NCBI GenBank assembly: GCA_013286285.1
Contig: JABDGA010000007.1
Location: 1-49,457 of the forward strand
DNA: 49,457 nt
DNA from: Alphaproteobacteria bacterium
Lineage (GTDB): Bacteria > Pseudomonadota > Alphaproteobacteria > Rickettsiales > JABCZZ01
Direction: 5' to 3'
The notes beneath the pieces were generated by a model. The model saw only the letters and a list, made by a program, of their open reading frames with translations. It searched no databases and had not been told where the DNA came from. This document shows positions 18,282 through 26,583 of this stretch, piece by piece (positions within the stretch are counted from its first letter, which is position 1; every line of letters starts with the position of its first letter). Position numbers and translations under genes: made by a program.

Positions 18282-19094
18282 TTATATCCAGGCCATGACT
18301 TGTTGATATAGACCCTCCTTTGTCCCCATGCTGCCGGCTTCATCCTTCATAAGAAACGCTTCAAAAGGCTCCTGTGTCATTTCAGTTTTGGAGTGGCCGT
18401 TTATAGCGGTTACTGAAAGTGGGGCAGGGAATCGCTTTGGGGAGGGCAGGATAGAATCCCTTGCCAGTAGATGGCCAATTCCCTTGTTATCATTTAATAA
18501 GGAATGCGTGATATTGGTCTTTTTGCTCAGATTCTGCAGTATTGCATGTTTTACAAATATCCAGCCGGCGACGACTTTTTCTCCGGACTCCAACTCGGTC
18601 ACCGGCCCTATATGATTTACTGGCCATCCCGAATTTACAAAAACAGCGCGCCATATCAGCGGAGGCATCACCCCGATCATTCCCCGTATACCTACGGCTA
18701 AGGCATATTCGATTTTCGCCTGAAGAATTTCCAATTTTATTCTCTGGCGCATGGGTGCAGCCAACTCACTGTCGATACAGAAACGCGAGGATTCCCAAAT
18801 ATCGGGATGATTAGGCAGGACAATGGATGTGACCATGTCCGGCCACAGATTCTTGATCATATATTCCCTGTCCGTAGGGGCCATACGGGAGCAACCGCGT
18901 ACCACTCCACCCTGATCGCGCCAGATTACATATATTGTGGCAGGAGTATCATACGTGTCATATTCCATGCATTTAAAGGTAGGGATATCGTAGTTCTGGC
19001 GTGTCTTGAATTCTTTATAGCGGAGCCTGAGCATCTGGGGCACGACATCTCCATACTCATGAGAGTTTTCTATAGAGATTACGCATGGTCCCAT
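18282..19094 (-). CDS. luxI: LuxI-family N-acyl-homoserine lactone synthase with C-terminal extension
   Basis: A 270-residue autoinducer synthase that makes acyl-homoserine lactone from S-adenosylmethionine and acyl-ACP or acyl-CoA. The invariant residues line up: R25, F29, D46, D49, R70 (in RGCSRMAPT), E101 and R104 (in WESSRFCID). The position of the usual Trp34 is Tyr35. The first 200 residues cover the family. About 60 further residues beyond ILQNLSKKTN have no counterpart in standard LuxI (190-220 residues) and look Ser/Pro/Lys-rich and disordered. The start at 19094 was chosen for its AGGAGG with a 7-base spacer; a longer frame adds 22 residues of poor quality. It lies just downstream of luxR on the same strand, with a 20-bp palindrome between them. 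Confidence 0.9.
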   Translation of the reverse strand: MGPCVISIENSHEYGDVVPQMLRLRYKEFKTRQNYDIPTFKCMEYDTYDTPATIYVIWRDQGGVVRGCSRMAPTDREYMIKNLWPDMVTSIVLPNHPDIWESSRFCIDSELAAPMRQRIKLEILQAKIEYALAVGIRGMIGVMPPLIWRAVFVNSGWPVNHIGPVTELESGEKVVAGWIFVKHAILQNLSKKTNITHSLLNDNKGIGHLLARDSILPSPKRFPAPLSVTAINGHSKTEMTQEPFEAFLMKDEAGSMGTKEGLYQQVMAWI

Positions 19095-19150
19095 ACACTC
19101 GCCTCCTATTGAATTTAGAAGAGAGCTATGGCAATGGCATAAAAAAGTAA

Positions 19151-19170
19151 TGTCACCCAATCGGGTGACA
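19151..19170. promoter_or_regulatory. Perfect 20-bp palindrome between luxR and luxI (lux-box-like operator or terminator)
   Basis: The minus strand reads TGTCACCCGATTGGGTGACA, with 8-bp perfect arms around a 4-base centre. It begins at the base after the luxR stop and is followed by TTACTTTTTT. Two readings are possible: a lux-box-like operator centred 66 bases before the luxI ATG (20 bp is the usual lux-box length, but the CT-N12-AG consensus is not met), or a factor-independent terminator of luxR. It may serve as both. Confidence 0.6.
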
Positions 19171-19926
19171 CTATGCTATTGTGGTATATTTATGAGGTAC
19201 ATTAGGGTGTATTAACCCAAGCATTACCGCCTTTATGACGGCAAGCTGGATGGAATTGACTCCCAGTTTCAGATATATCCGGTTAATATAGGTTTTGACG
19301 GTATCGTCACTGATATTCAGGATTTCGCCGATGCTTGTTTTGCTTTTTCCTTCCGCTGCCCAGGTCAGGACCTCCTTTTCCCGCCTGGAAAGGTGGATGA
19401 CTTCCGTGTGCAGTTTTCTCTCTTTTTCCTGATAGAAAATGTGAAACTGGGAACATAAGGCGTAGACTAAGCCAAGAGTGTTTTTATCTGCCATGGTGCC
19501 TCCGGCACTGCTTGCCACTCCCATACCCACAATCTGGCCGCAAGTGCCATGCAGGGATAGCCCGATGCCGTCCAGCAATTTGGCTTCACGCGCTTCTTCC
19601 ATTAATATATGCTCATCACGCTCGATGCCATTTTTAAGCTTAGGCACCTGCTCCCATAAAAACGGCCCGGATTTTTGCTTGATAATCTTGATGACCGGAT
19701 CTACATCAAGATAGCCTTTGGAGAAATAATATTTCATCCAGTCTTCCGGATAATTTCTTAAGATGCCGTGGCCGCGTTTCTGGTGGAGGTGAGGGTGGTC
19801 GGTAATAAGCGAATACACCACCCTGTCAAATCCCAGTGATGCCAGGATTCTTTGCATAATATTGAAGGCTTCTTCAACATTATCCGCATTATTAATTGCG
19901 GCTATGTACTGGACAAAATCTACCAT
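19171..19926 (-). CDS. luxR: LuxR-family quorum-sensing transcription factor
   Basis: A 251-residue regulator. The N-terminal autoinducer-binding domain (about residues 20-165) has the conserved pattern W and Y in DWMKYYFSKGYLDVDPV, Asp and Pro in DVDPV, and the second Trp in GPFLWEQVP. The C-terminal GerE-type helix-turn-helix (LSRREKEVLTWAAEGKSKTS, IGEILNISDDTVKTYINRIY, LKLGVNSIQLAVIKA) is complete. It is expected to bind the lactone made by the adjacent LuxI and to activate or repress its targets. AAGGA lies about 11 bases before the ATG. The luxR-luxI order on one strand is common in alphaproteobacteria. It is the only recognised LuxR-type DNA-binding regulator in the window. Confidence 0.93.
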   Translation of the reverse strand: MVDFVQYIAAINNADNVEEAFNIMQRILASLGFDRVVYSLITDHPHLHQKRGHGILRNYPEDWMKYYFSKGYLDVDPVIKIIKQKSGPFLWEQVPKLKNGIERDEHILMEEAREAKLLDGIGLSLHGTCGQIVGMGVASSAGGTMADKNTLGLVYALCSQFHIFYQEKERKLHTEVIHLSRREKEVLTWAAEGKSKTSIGEILNISDDTVKTYINRIYLKLGVNSIQLAVIKAVMLGLIHPNVPHKYTTIA

Positions 19927-20100
19927 AAATGGAGTTGTCCTTATGCCAATTTTACTGCTGAGTAAATTAATTCACTTCATAAGCAATAGGATATATGCAC
20001 TCATTCTACAGATATGCATATTAAAATAAATTGGCAAGTAAAGAGTTTTTTAGATAATGTCTCAGTTATAAATTTCGGCTTGCCCAGTTCTTGTGCTGCG

Positions 20101-20124
20101 TCATTCCCGCCTGCGCAGGAATGA
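20101..20124. repeat. REP-like hairpin
   Basis: Short palindromic unit, TCATTCC and GGAATGA around a central CCTGCGCAGG palindrome. It is of the same general type as the hairpins at 36065-36138 and inside the 101-bp repeat. It sits in the 720-base gap between luxR and the hybrid kinase gene, which otherwise holds only one doubtful ORF. Confidence 0.6.
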
Positions 20125-20192
20125 TGAGAAGAAAATCAACCAAGGCACTCCCGTTTTTCAACTCTTAAAACGCCGGCAGTATATGGGTAACG

Positions 20193-20423
20193 TCAGTGGG
20201 GCAATAGGTTTGCAGGCAGTGTATCTGGGTCTGCCATTCCAGGGTTATCGTTGGCGGCTTCCAGAAGCTGCCGGGTAATGAAGGGGTTGTGCTCAAGCCA
20301 CCTTATCAGCTCATGGCCATGACACTCATCATCCGCTTCCAGAATGGGTTCCCAGGATCCGGAATCACAAAGCTTTACAAAGACAAAGAAGCTTACAGCA
20401 TAATATTGGCATGAATATATCAT
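20193..20423 (-). CDS. Doubtful hypothetical ORF, 76 aa
   Basis: An open frame beginning MIYSCQYYAVSFFVFVKLCD with a soluble second half (HELIRWLEHNPFITRQLLEA). No recognised family and no clear ribosome site before the ATG. It lies alone in the gap between luxR and the hybrid kinase. The helical, amphipathic second half is somewhat protein-like, so it is kept at low confidence. Confidence 0.25.
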   Translation of the reverse strand: MIYSCQYYAVSFFVFVKLCDSGSWEPILEADDECHGHELIRWLEHNPFITRQLLEAANDNPGMADPDTLPANLLPH

Positions 20424-20647
20424 AAGAAGTGCGATGAGGGGTGAAAAGAGGCGGTATATTAGAATCTTACTTGTTCAGATTCTGAGATTTTATGCATACA
20501 TATTCAAAGTCATAATAAAGCCCACCAGCGTCCCAAAACGAACCGCCACCTCATATACTCACGGATTATAAATGTCAATTGGAGGGAATTACGGATATCT
20601 TCATACTCCGTGCTTGTACTCATCTAATTCAAAAGTGAGTTGCGTCA

Positions 20648-23368
20648 CTAAACACTGGCATCATCGCCGTTTTTGGGCAGGCGTTTTTCCAGGGGGGGCA
20701 GCCATTCCATGAGTATGTTATGTAGCGCGCCTTTGCGCAAAGGCTTGGTAAGATAATCATTCATGCCGGATGCCAAGCAGCGTTCCTTATCTCCCTTCAT
20801 GGCATTTGCAGTGAGCGCTATGATGGGAATATCCGCTATTTCACCGTGTTCTTTCATGCGGCGCAATATGGAACTGGCCTCAAAACCGTCCATCTCGGGC
20901 ATCTGGCAGTCCATAAGGATAAGATCAAAAGTGCGTTTCTTGACAATCTCGACGGCCTCTTCCCCATTATGCACTGCGGTCGGATGACAGGAGAGATTCT
21001 CAAGCAGCTTGATGCCAAGCTCACGGTTTGGCTTATTATCCTCCACCAGCAGTATTTCCGCATTTTTCAGAAACACATTATCTTCCGTCGGCACCGGGGT
21101 ATGTTTCTTGCCGGAAATAGCGGCAGGTATTGGTACACTTGTATTCTTTCCGGAACGTTTTGCTAAAAATACGGCTTCCAGCATGCTGATAAGCTGTGAT
21201 TTCCGGATTGGTTTGAGCAGGCAGGCGTCGCATATTCCATTGATAAACAGATGGGTACATCCTTTTTCCGCCAGTGAGGTAATAATAATATGCATATCCG
21301 GGCACCGCTCTTTTGCGCGTTTTATAAACGCCTCATTGCTGGCTTCCGATGCGGTGCCGTCGATGATCAACAGATCGAACGGCGTCTTGGCTTCCCTTGC
21401 CTCCTCAAGCATTTTCAACGCTGCAGGAAAATTATCGGTGCCAGAAGAGATAAGGCCGGCATTGCTCAATTGTTCCGCCAACAGGGTATGGCTGGGCTCT
21501 GCATCATCCACAAGCAAGGCTTTCTTGTCTTTTAATATCGGACTGTAAGAGGGAGGCTCTTTTTCCTGGGCTTCCTTGTCCAGTTTCAGGACCATGGAAA
21601 AGCTGAAGCTGGAACCTTTGCCGTAGATGCTTTCGGCAATTACCTCTCCCTGCATCATTTCTGCAAGCTGCCTGCAGATGGAAAGCCCGAGTCCCGTACC
21701 GCCGAATTTGCGGGTAGTGGAGGTATCGGCCTGGGTAAATTTCTCAAAAATAATATTCAGTTTATCTTTGGGAATGCCAATACCCGTATCCTGTACGGAG
21801 ATTTTAATTTTCACGGCGTTTGCAGGCACAATATCGGCCATTTTTTCGGCTGTAATTAATATATGGCCTTCTTCCGTAAATTTGATGGCGTTATTGATCA
21901 GGTTCGCCAGTATCTGCTTTACCCGCATGACGTCGCCTATGAGATGACGCGGCGTTCCGGACACAAAGCGTACTAACAGATCCAGTCGCCGATCCTTGGC
22001 CCTGGCCTTGGGGGCAAACAGCTCCAGCATATCCTCTATGGCGGTCTGGAGATCAAACGCTATCGGGTCCAGTTCCAGCTTGCCAGCTTCAATTTTAGAA
22101 AAGTCCAGCATGTCATTGATGAGCTCGAGCAAGATTTCTCCCGAGCTTAAAATGGTGCTGATATGGCTTTTCTGCTGTACCGTGAGTTCTGTTTCCATCA
22201 CCAGATCCGCCAATCCAATCATGCTGCTCAAAGGCGTGCGCATTTCATGGCTGATGTTAGCCAGAAAATCACTCTTTGCCTTGTTTGCAGCCTCTGCGGC
22301 CTCTTTGGCGCTCTGGAGGTCTATGCTGCGGGCCTTGAGCTGGTTGCTGGTGTAAAGAAGGTCCAGCGTGCGCTCACGTATCGTATGTTCGGTGCGCACA
22401 TTCTGCCCGATAAGATGAAATAGAAACGCTCCGGTCATACCGGAGAGCAGCACGCAGGTTGCCATCACGATCCAGGGCGCAAACGTGTTGGCCCGTGATA
22501 TATATTTGCTGGTGGGAATAAAAATGACCTTCCATTGCTGTGAAAACAGATGAATGGTTTCATGATAGGAAAACGCCGCTGTGTTGCTGATGATTTCAGA
22601 ATGCGGCAGGTCATGGTACAGAAATGCCTTATGCATGAAGGCATCCGGTTTGCCGTAGAACATTTTTTCCGTCCCGTCTTCAAGCACGTCAAAAATATAC
22701 TCACTGGTATTATCGAAACTTTCCTCATCACGTATGGCCTCAAACCGTGCCCCGGGATCTAAGAGTGCTACAATAGCTTCCGTTGCCTGTCCCGCGCGCA
22801 GCAGAGGAAAAATAACCGCTATTTTATTATCTTCTTCGGTATCGCCTGCGAAGGTAATCGGGGCGGTGGCTGCAGGCTTCCTGGTGGTAATGCTATTGAT
22901 AATGGCAGTAGTCAGCGATGATTGCAGGAGCAAGTCGTCGGGATTTCTTCCGCGTGTTACTGCGGATATCACCTGGGCATGTCTCGCGGTGATATTATCG
23001 ACTTTGACCAGATAGATTCCATTAAATACATCGCGTTCTATGGTGTGGTGTACGAGGATATGAAACATTTTTTCTTCGGAATCTTCATCCACCGCGCTTA
23101 AGAAATGTGATAATTTCTCGACTTCGCTTACGTTGAGCGAGAGCCAGTCCTTAAACATGTTAATCTGGAGCTTGCTGTCGCTGTTGAATTCTATTTCCAG
23201 CTGCTTTGTGTTAATGTGCAGCATGAGCACAAACATGAAAATAGCCACTGCGACTCCCACGCAGATAACAATCGTGGGCAATTTATATTTGTTTAACTCA
23301 TCATCAGACTGAGTCGGTGACGTATTGGAAGGTGAGGGGGCGGATAAATGTGCAAGCTTTGGTGACAT
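20648..23368 (-). CDS. CHASE-type membrane hybrid histidine kinase with two receivers
   Basis: A 906-residue hybrid kinase. One helix lies at about 30-50, a periplasmic sensor of about 240 residues resembles CHASE (HHTIERDVFNGIYLVKVDN; later FSQQWKVIFIPTSKYISR), and a second helix lies at about 300-320. HisKA has FLANISHEMRTPLSSMIGLA; HATPase has NLINNAIKFTEEGHI, DTGIGIPKD and GGTGLGLSICRQL. Receiver 1 (ALLVDDAEPSH, LLIIDGTA, LLKPIR) is more divergent but keeps its Asp and Lys. Receiver 2 (ILLVEDNKPN, LILMDCQMPEMDG, LTKPLRKG) is canonical. No HPt domain is attached and none was seen in the window. The gene starts 9 bases after the stop of the ethylene-receptor-like gene, implying co-expression and perhaps a joint complex. 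Confidence 0.9.
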   Translation of the reverse strand: MSPKLAHLSAPSPSNTSPTQSDDELNKYKLPTIVICVGVAVAIFMFVLMLHINTKQLEIEFNSDSKLQINMFKDWLSLNVSEVEKLSHFLSAVDEDSEEKMFHILVHHTIERDVFNGIYLVKVDNITARHAQVISAVTRGRNPDDLLLQSSLTTAIINSITTRKPAATAPITFAGDTEEDNKIAVIFPLLRAGQATEAIVALLDPGARFEAIRDEESFDNTSEYIFDVLEDGTEKMFYGKPDAFMHKAFLYHDLPHSEIISNTAAFSYHETIHLFSQQWKVIFIPTSKYISRANTFAPWIVMATCVLLSGMTGAFLFHLIGQNVRTEHTIRERTLDLLYTSNQLKARSIDLQSAKEAAEAANKAKSDFLANISHEMRTPLSSMIGLADLVMETELTVQQKSHISTILSSGEILLELINDMLDFSKIEAGKLELDPIAFDLQTAIEDMLELFAPKARAKDRRLDLLVRFVSGTPRHLIGDVMRVKQILANLINNAIKFTEEGHILITAEKMADIVPANAVKIKISVQDTGIGIPKDKLNIIFEKFTQADTSTTRKFGGTGLGLSICRQLAEMMQGEVIAESIYGKGSSFSFSMVLKLDKEAQEKEPPSYSPILKDKKALLVDDAEPSHTLLAEQLSNAGLISSGTDNFPAALKMLEEAREAKTPFDLLIIDGTASEASNEAFIKRAKERCPDMHIIITSLAEKGCTHLFINGICDACLLKPIRKSQLISMLEAVFLAKRSGKNTSVPIPAAISGKKHTPVPTEDNVFLKNAEILLVEDNKPNRELGIKLLENLSCHPTAVHNGEEAVEIVKKRTFDLILMDCQMPEMDGFEASSILRRMKEHGEIADIPIIALTANAMKGDKERCLASGMNDYLTKPLRKGALHNILMEWLPPLEKRLPKNGDDASV

Positions 23369-23377
23369 GGAACATAC

Positions 23378-23800
23378 TTATTTGTTGTGCCCATTATGTT
23401 CTTTCGTATTTTCTTCCAGTATTTCCATATGATCAAATGCCCGTAATACTTTAGGAACGACAGGAAGAATCAGTATTGCCGATGCGATGGAGACAATGGC
23501 AGTCATCGCCTTGACGATGGCTTCAATCCAGTAGACCCCTACCCAGATGGTCCATATTTCCAGCACATGCGTTGTGCCGCACATGAAAATAAATATGGAG
23601 AATAAGGCAAGCACCCATTTATAGGGAATGTTTCTGCGTTTGCGCATAATGTAGAGAAGCGTCATGGGAATGGAGTAATAGGCGATGACAATAGTGACAT
23701 CTGAAACCACTTGCAGCCACAAGAGCCCTGGGCGCCAGAGGATGCAATCCCCATGGGGCATAAATGTTTCCGATGATATCAGTTCCCAGATGGATGCCAT
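23378..23800 (-). CDS. Free-standing ethylene-receptor-like (ETR1 N-terminal) membrane domain
   Basis: A 140-residue, three-to-four-helix membrane protein that aligns by eye with the sensor domain of plant ETR1 and the cyanobacterial ethylene receptor. Residues needed for copper and ethylene binding in ETR1 all have counterparts: D34 (ETR1 D25), Y41 (Y32), I44 and P45 (I35, P36) in AYYSIP, and C74 and H78 (C65, H69) in MCGTTH. The segment IPYKWVLALFSIFIFMCGTT and the following VKAMTAIVSIASAI also match. In known receptors this domain is fused to GAF and kinase domains. Here it ends shortly after with a hydrophilic tail rich in His, Glu and Asn. The hybrid kinase gene follows 9 bases later. 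Ethylene binding is inferred, not shown. Confidence 0.85.
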   Translation of the reverse strand: MASIWELISSETFMPHGDCILWRPGLLWLQVVSDVTIVIAYYSIPMTLLYIMRKRRNIPYKWVLALFSIFIFMCGTTHVLEIWTIWVGVYWIEAIVKAMTAIVSIASAILILPVVPKVLRAFDHMEILEENTKEHNGHNK

Positions 23801-23839
23801 GTCACTACTACTTTATAACAGGATACAGGCTCTTAGAAT

Positions 23840-23973
23840 CCGTTTGGTAATTCTACTCTGTCTTGCTGCAAACGTGGTCTTCTGCACTTCCGCTGCTCAC
23901 GTACTTAAACGTACGCTCCGTTGCGGTTCTCAAACACTACGTTTTCGCTACGGCACAGCGAATTACCAAACGG
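23840..23973. repeat. Nested inverted-repeat element A
   Basis: Bounded by perfect 14-bp inverted repeats CCGTTTGGTAATTC (23840-23853) and its complement (23960-23973). Inside are CTGCACTTCCGCTGCTCACG, a CGTAC/GTACG palindrome and GTTCTC. The core resembles elements B (25489-25642) and C (36703-36834). The 298 bases from 23974 to 24271 are AT-rich and I see nothing further there. Confidence 0.7.
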
Positions 23974-24271
23974 CTTCTTAACGTTCACAGAGCACCGATA
24001 GGGTAATTATAATAGTAATTGATTAATAAATATTAAATTCTCTTTTTTATTTGTTTTCTGGGGTAACAAAAGAAAATTCCAGCAAATTTTATATAAATGC
24101 CGTCAGATAATTAATTAGACCTTTGACGGTGTTAGTGGTAAAATAATAGATGGACTATACTCTCCAATACGGCTTCTAACTGCTGTTTTAAGCATTTCCT
24201 GTATAAAACTTATATAAATAAGTAAAAGATAAAATTTCATTAATCTAATTCTGAATCTGGAGTTATTAATA

Positions 24272-25042
24272 ATGAATTTAAAAGCCGCCGTTCAAAACCC
24301 TGAACCTTCTCAACCCGAGTGGAATCCTTATGAATCCCTTGCTGCGCAATTGGAGCGTGCCAAGGAAGAATTAGAACTTGTCAGCTATGTCACGTCGCAC
24401 GATTTAAACGCGCCGCTTCGTGCCATATTGGACGCGTGTGAAGAGCTAGGCAGCAATGCTGCGATTGCCGCGGATAGGGAAGCCAGCGCAGGATTGCACA
24501 AAATTACGAACAACGCGGGACACATGAAAATCCTGATGCAGGGATTGCTGGATTACCTGCGCCTGGAAACTTTCGGCCCGGCACATTCGTTGCTGGATAT
24601 GAATGAAATAGTCGCTGCCGCCCAGACGATTCTGGAAGAAAAGATCCGGGCAACCGGCGCCAGAATCACGTGTGATTCCCTTCCGCAATTTTATGGTCAC
24701 CGGGGGAGAATGACGCGTCTTTTTGTCAGCCTCATCGAGAACGCTCTGAAATTCCATAGCGCGGAACAGGCGGAAATACATATATCGGCACAGCTTAGCG
24801 GGACGAACCTGGAGTTCCTCGTCAAAGATAACGGGATCGGGATAGACGAAGAATATCATACGATTATTTTTAATTTATTTCAACGCCTGCATACGGAGGC
24901 GGAATATCCCGGATATGGCATAGGGCTTGCGTTGAGCCGTAAGATTGTAGAGTCGCATTCTGGAAGGATCTGGGTGGAGTCCGCCTTGGAAAAAGGCAGC
25001 TCTTTCCGGTTTATATTACCCATGCGAAAACCTAAGAACTGA
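24272..25042 (+). CDS. Small soluble histidine kinase
   Basis: A 256-residue kinase core without a sensor or membrane segment. The HisKA helix carries SYVTSHDLNAPLRAILDAC, and a short coiled stretch precedes it (AAQLERAKEELELV). The HATPase has SLIENALKFHS, DNGIGID and GYGIGLALSRKIVESHSG. It belongs to the same kinase class as those at 10803-12383 and 12987-15335 (SHDL-x-PLR H-box). GGAG lies nine bases before the ATG. A receiver-only gene follows after six bases, so the two form a compact two-component pair. With no sensor of its own, it probably listens to another protein, or the N-terminal 35 residues dock a partner. Confidence 0.85.
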   Translation: MNLKAAVQNPEPSQPEWNPYESLAAQLERAKEELELVSYVTSHDLNAPLRAILDACEELGSNAAIAADREASAGLHKITNNAGHMKILMQGLLDYLRLETFGPAHSLLDMNEIVAAAQTILEEKIRATGARITCDSLPQFYGHRGRMTRLFVSLIENALKFHSAEQAEIHISAQLSGTNLEFLVKDNGIGIDEEYHTIIFNLFQRLHTEAEYPGYGIGLALSRKIVESHSGRIWVESALEKGSSFRFILPMRKPKN

Positions 25043-25048
25043 GGAAAT

Positions 25049-25483
25049 ATGCAACCGAATATAAAAAGAAAAGAACGCACGGAACAGTCCGATATTAATG
25101 TATTGCTTATTGAGGATTCGCTGGAAGATGGCGTGGCAATCACCAAGGTATTGTTTGAAAGCGAGATGTATTACTATTTTAAAGTCATCAGGAAATATAC
25201 CCTTGCGGGAGGGCTTGATTTGCTGAAAACAGAGCGGTTCGATGTCGTGCTGCTGGATTTGGGATTGCCGGATGCGAGGGGGCTTAAAGCCGTAAAAGAA
25301 ATCAATAAATCATATCCGGAGTTGCCAATCGTCATTATCAGCGGATATTCAGATATTGATATGATACAGGATGCATTGCAAAGCGGCGCCCAGGAATTTC
25401 TTGTAAAAGGCGAATCCAGCACGGCAGTCATCCGGCAAAGCATTTACCAGGCCATTGCCCGCAAGAAAATCAAACCGTCTTAG
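25049..25483 (+). CDS. Single-domain response regulator
   Basis: A 144-residue receiver. The acidic cluster is LLIEDSLEDG, the phospho-acceptor Asp is in DVVLLDLGLPDARGLKAVKE, the Ser switch is in IVIISGYSD and the Lys is in FLVKGESS. No output domain. GAGGAA lies just before the ATG, six bases after the kinase stop. It is the likely phosphoacceptor of that kinase. The usual Pro after the conserved Lys is replaced by Gly (VKGE), as in some cyanobacterial and proteobacterial PAS-kinase partners. The downstream target is unknown. Confidence 0.88.
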   Translation: MQPNIKRKERTEQSDINVLLIEDSLEDGVAITKVLFESEMYYYFKVIRKYTLAGGLDLLKTERFDVVLLDLGLPDARGLKAVKEINKSYPELPIVIISGYSDIDMIQDALQSGAQEFLVKGESSTAVIRQSIYQAIARKKIKPS

Positions 25484-25488
25484 GTTCC

Positions 25489-25642
25489 TATAGCCAAAAT
25501 TCCGATAACGTGCTGCAAACAACGGATTACTGCGCTTCCGGCTTTCATGTACTATTTGTAAGCTGGAACTTCCGGTTCTCTTAATCCGTTGTTTTGGCTT
25601 CGCTGACCTTCGATTCGCTATGCTCTCGCCATTTTGGCTGTA
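25489..25642. repeat. Nested inverted-repeat element B
   Basis: The outer arms are TATAGCCAAAATT (25489-25501) and ATTTTGGCTGTA (25631-25642), imperfect. The inner arms are perfect over 13 bp: AAACAACGGATTA (25517-25529) and its complement (25582-25594). The core CTGCGCTTCCGGCTTTCATG, a TACTATTTGTA stretch and GGTTCTC parallel elements A and C. It fills the gap between two response regulator genes. Confidence 0.65.
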
Positions 25643-25721
25643 GAATTTGGGCGTTGTTAACTAATTATTTACGCAATTGTGAAATAATTGAGTATGGAGT
25701 CTCATCACAAGAGGGAACGCT

Positions 25722-26207
25722 ATGAGTGAATATGGCAAAAGCATCAGGATGGCCTATCGCCCGGAACTGGTCATACTTATAGTAGAAGATCACATGCTGT
25801 TTACCAAGGATGTGAAGCACGCTTTGCCGGAGCATACGGTGTTTTTTGCGCGTAGCGTAGAAGAGGCCAAGGCGCTCTATGGCAAACACCTGCCGGATAT
25901 CACGTTTCTGGATATCGATCTCCCGGACGGCGATGGTTTTGAATTTCTGGATTTTATCCGGAAAGAGGAACCGGATGCTTTTGTGGTGATGCTGACGGGA
26001 AGCAAGATACAGTCCGACTTTGCGATTTCTCAGCAAAAAGGAGCGCGTGGCTATGTTATAAAGCCGTTTACGAAATCAAAAATTGAAAAATATATATCCG
26101 AATATCTGGAATTCAGGAAAAAACAAATCGAACTGTCTTTGAAGCAGACAGAAGCACACCGTAATGAGCAGTTCGTTGTGTTGTCGCATGACAATATAGT
26201 AAAGTAA
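25722..26207 (+). CDS. Single-domain response regulator
   Basis: A 161-residue receiver with a C-terminal tail. The acidic pair is in LIVEDHMLFTKD, the phospho-acceptor is in ITFLDIDLPDGDGFEFLDFI, the Thr is in VVMLTGSKIQ and the Lys is in GYVIKPFTKSKIEKYI. The last 35 residues (FRKKQIELSLKQTEAHRNEQ) are charged and helical, not a DNA-binding domain. GGGA precedes the ATG. It is separated from the previous regulator by the nested repeat, so it may have its own promoter. It ends 46 bases before the outer boundary of the integrated element. Confidence 0.85.
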   Translation: MSEYGKSIRMAYRPELVILIVEDHMLFTKDVKHALPEHTVFFARSVEEAKALYGKHLPDITFLDIDLPDGDGFEFLDFIRKEEPDAFVVMLTGSKIQSDFAISQQKGARGYVIKPFTKSKIEKYISEYLEFRKKQIELSLKQTEAHRNEQFVVLSHDNIVK

Positions 26208-26253
26208 GTACTACCTAACGGAAAATCGAAATCTACTAACTTATTGAAAAGTT

Positions 26254-26298
26254 TGGTGCCCAGAGCCGGAATCGAACCAGCGACACAGGGATTTTCAG
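26254..26298. repeat. att direct repeat, left (tRNA-Phe 3' fragment)
   Basis: Forty-five bases identical to 31575-31619, i.e. the 3' half of tRNA-Phe from the anticodon arm to CCA. Sequence diverges immediately on both sides. It is the displaced end left by integration, not a functional tRNA. Confidence 0.92.
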
Positions 26299-26404
26299 CG
26301 CCAAATTGTTAATCTGGATTTATTATTAAACAACTACTTGCAACGCTTGTCACTTCTGCAACCGTAGCCAGATTATAGCTAATCCTACCATTATGCAGCC
26401 CTCC

Positions 26405-26424
26405 TGTGACACAGTTACGTCACA
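26405..26424. promoter_or_regulatory. Possible operator palindrome upstream of rep
   Basis: TGTGAC and GTCACA arms separated by eight bases, about 160 bases before the rep start in the 285-base leader between the left att and rep. It could be a binding site for a regulator of element replication. Six-base arms can occur by chance. I see nothing else convincing in this leader. Confidence 0.25.
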
Positions 26425-26583
26425 TGATGATGCGCGTAAATATTATAACAATTTTTAACCAATTATTCGGAATAGTTGCAATGAGCATCATTTTATTTGT
26501 CATTCCTATTAACGTGCCGCGAGCGCGCTGCACCGGAAGGATGAGGACAGCGCTAGCGAGCGGCCAGCATTCAGGAGTTTGTT

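Noticed and set aside
19151-19170. Canonical lux box
   Set aside because: The palindrome has the right length and place but TC/GA where CT/AG is expected, so it is listed only as lux-box-like.
26254-26298. Second tRNA-Phe gene at the left end of the element
   Set aside because: Only the 3' half is present and there is no 5' acceptor or D arm. It is the displaced att copy.
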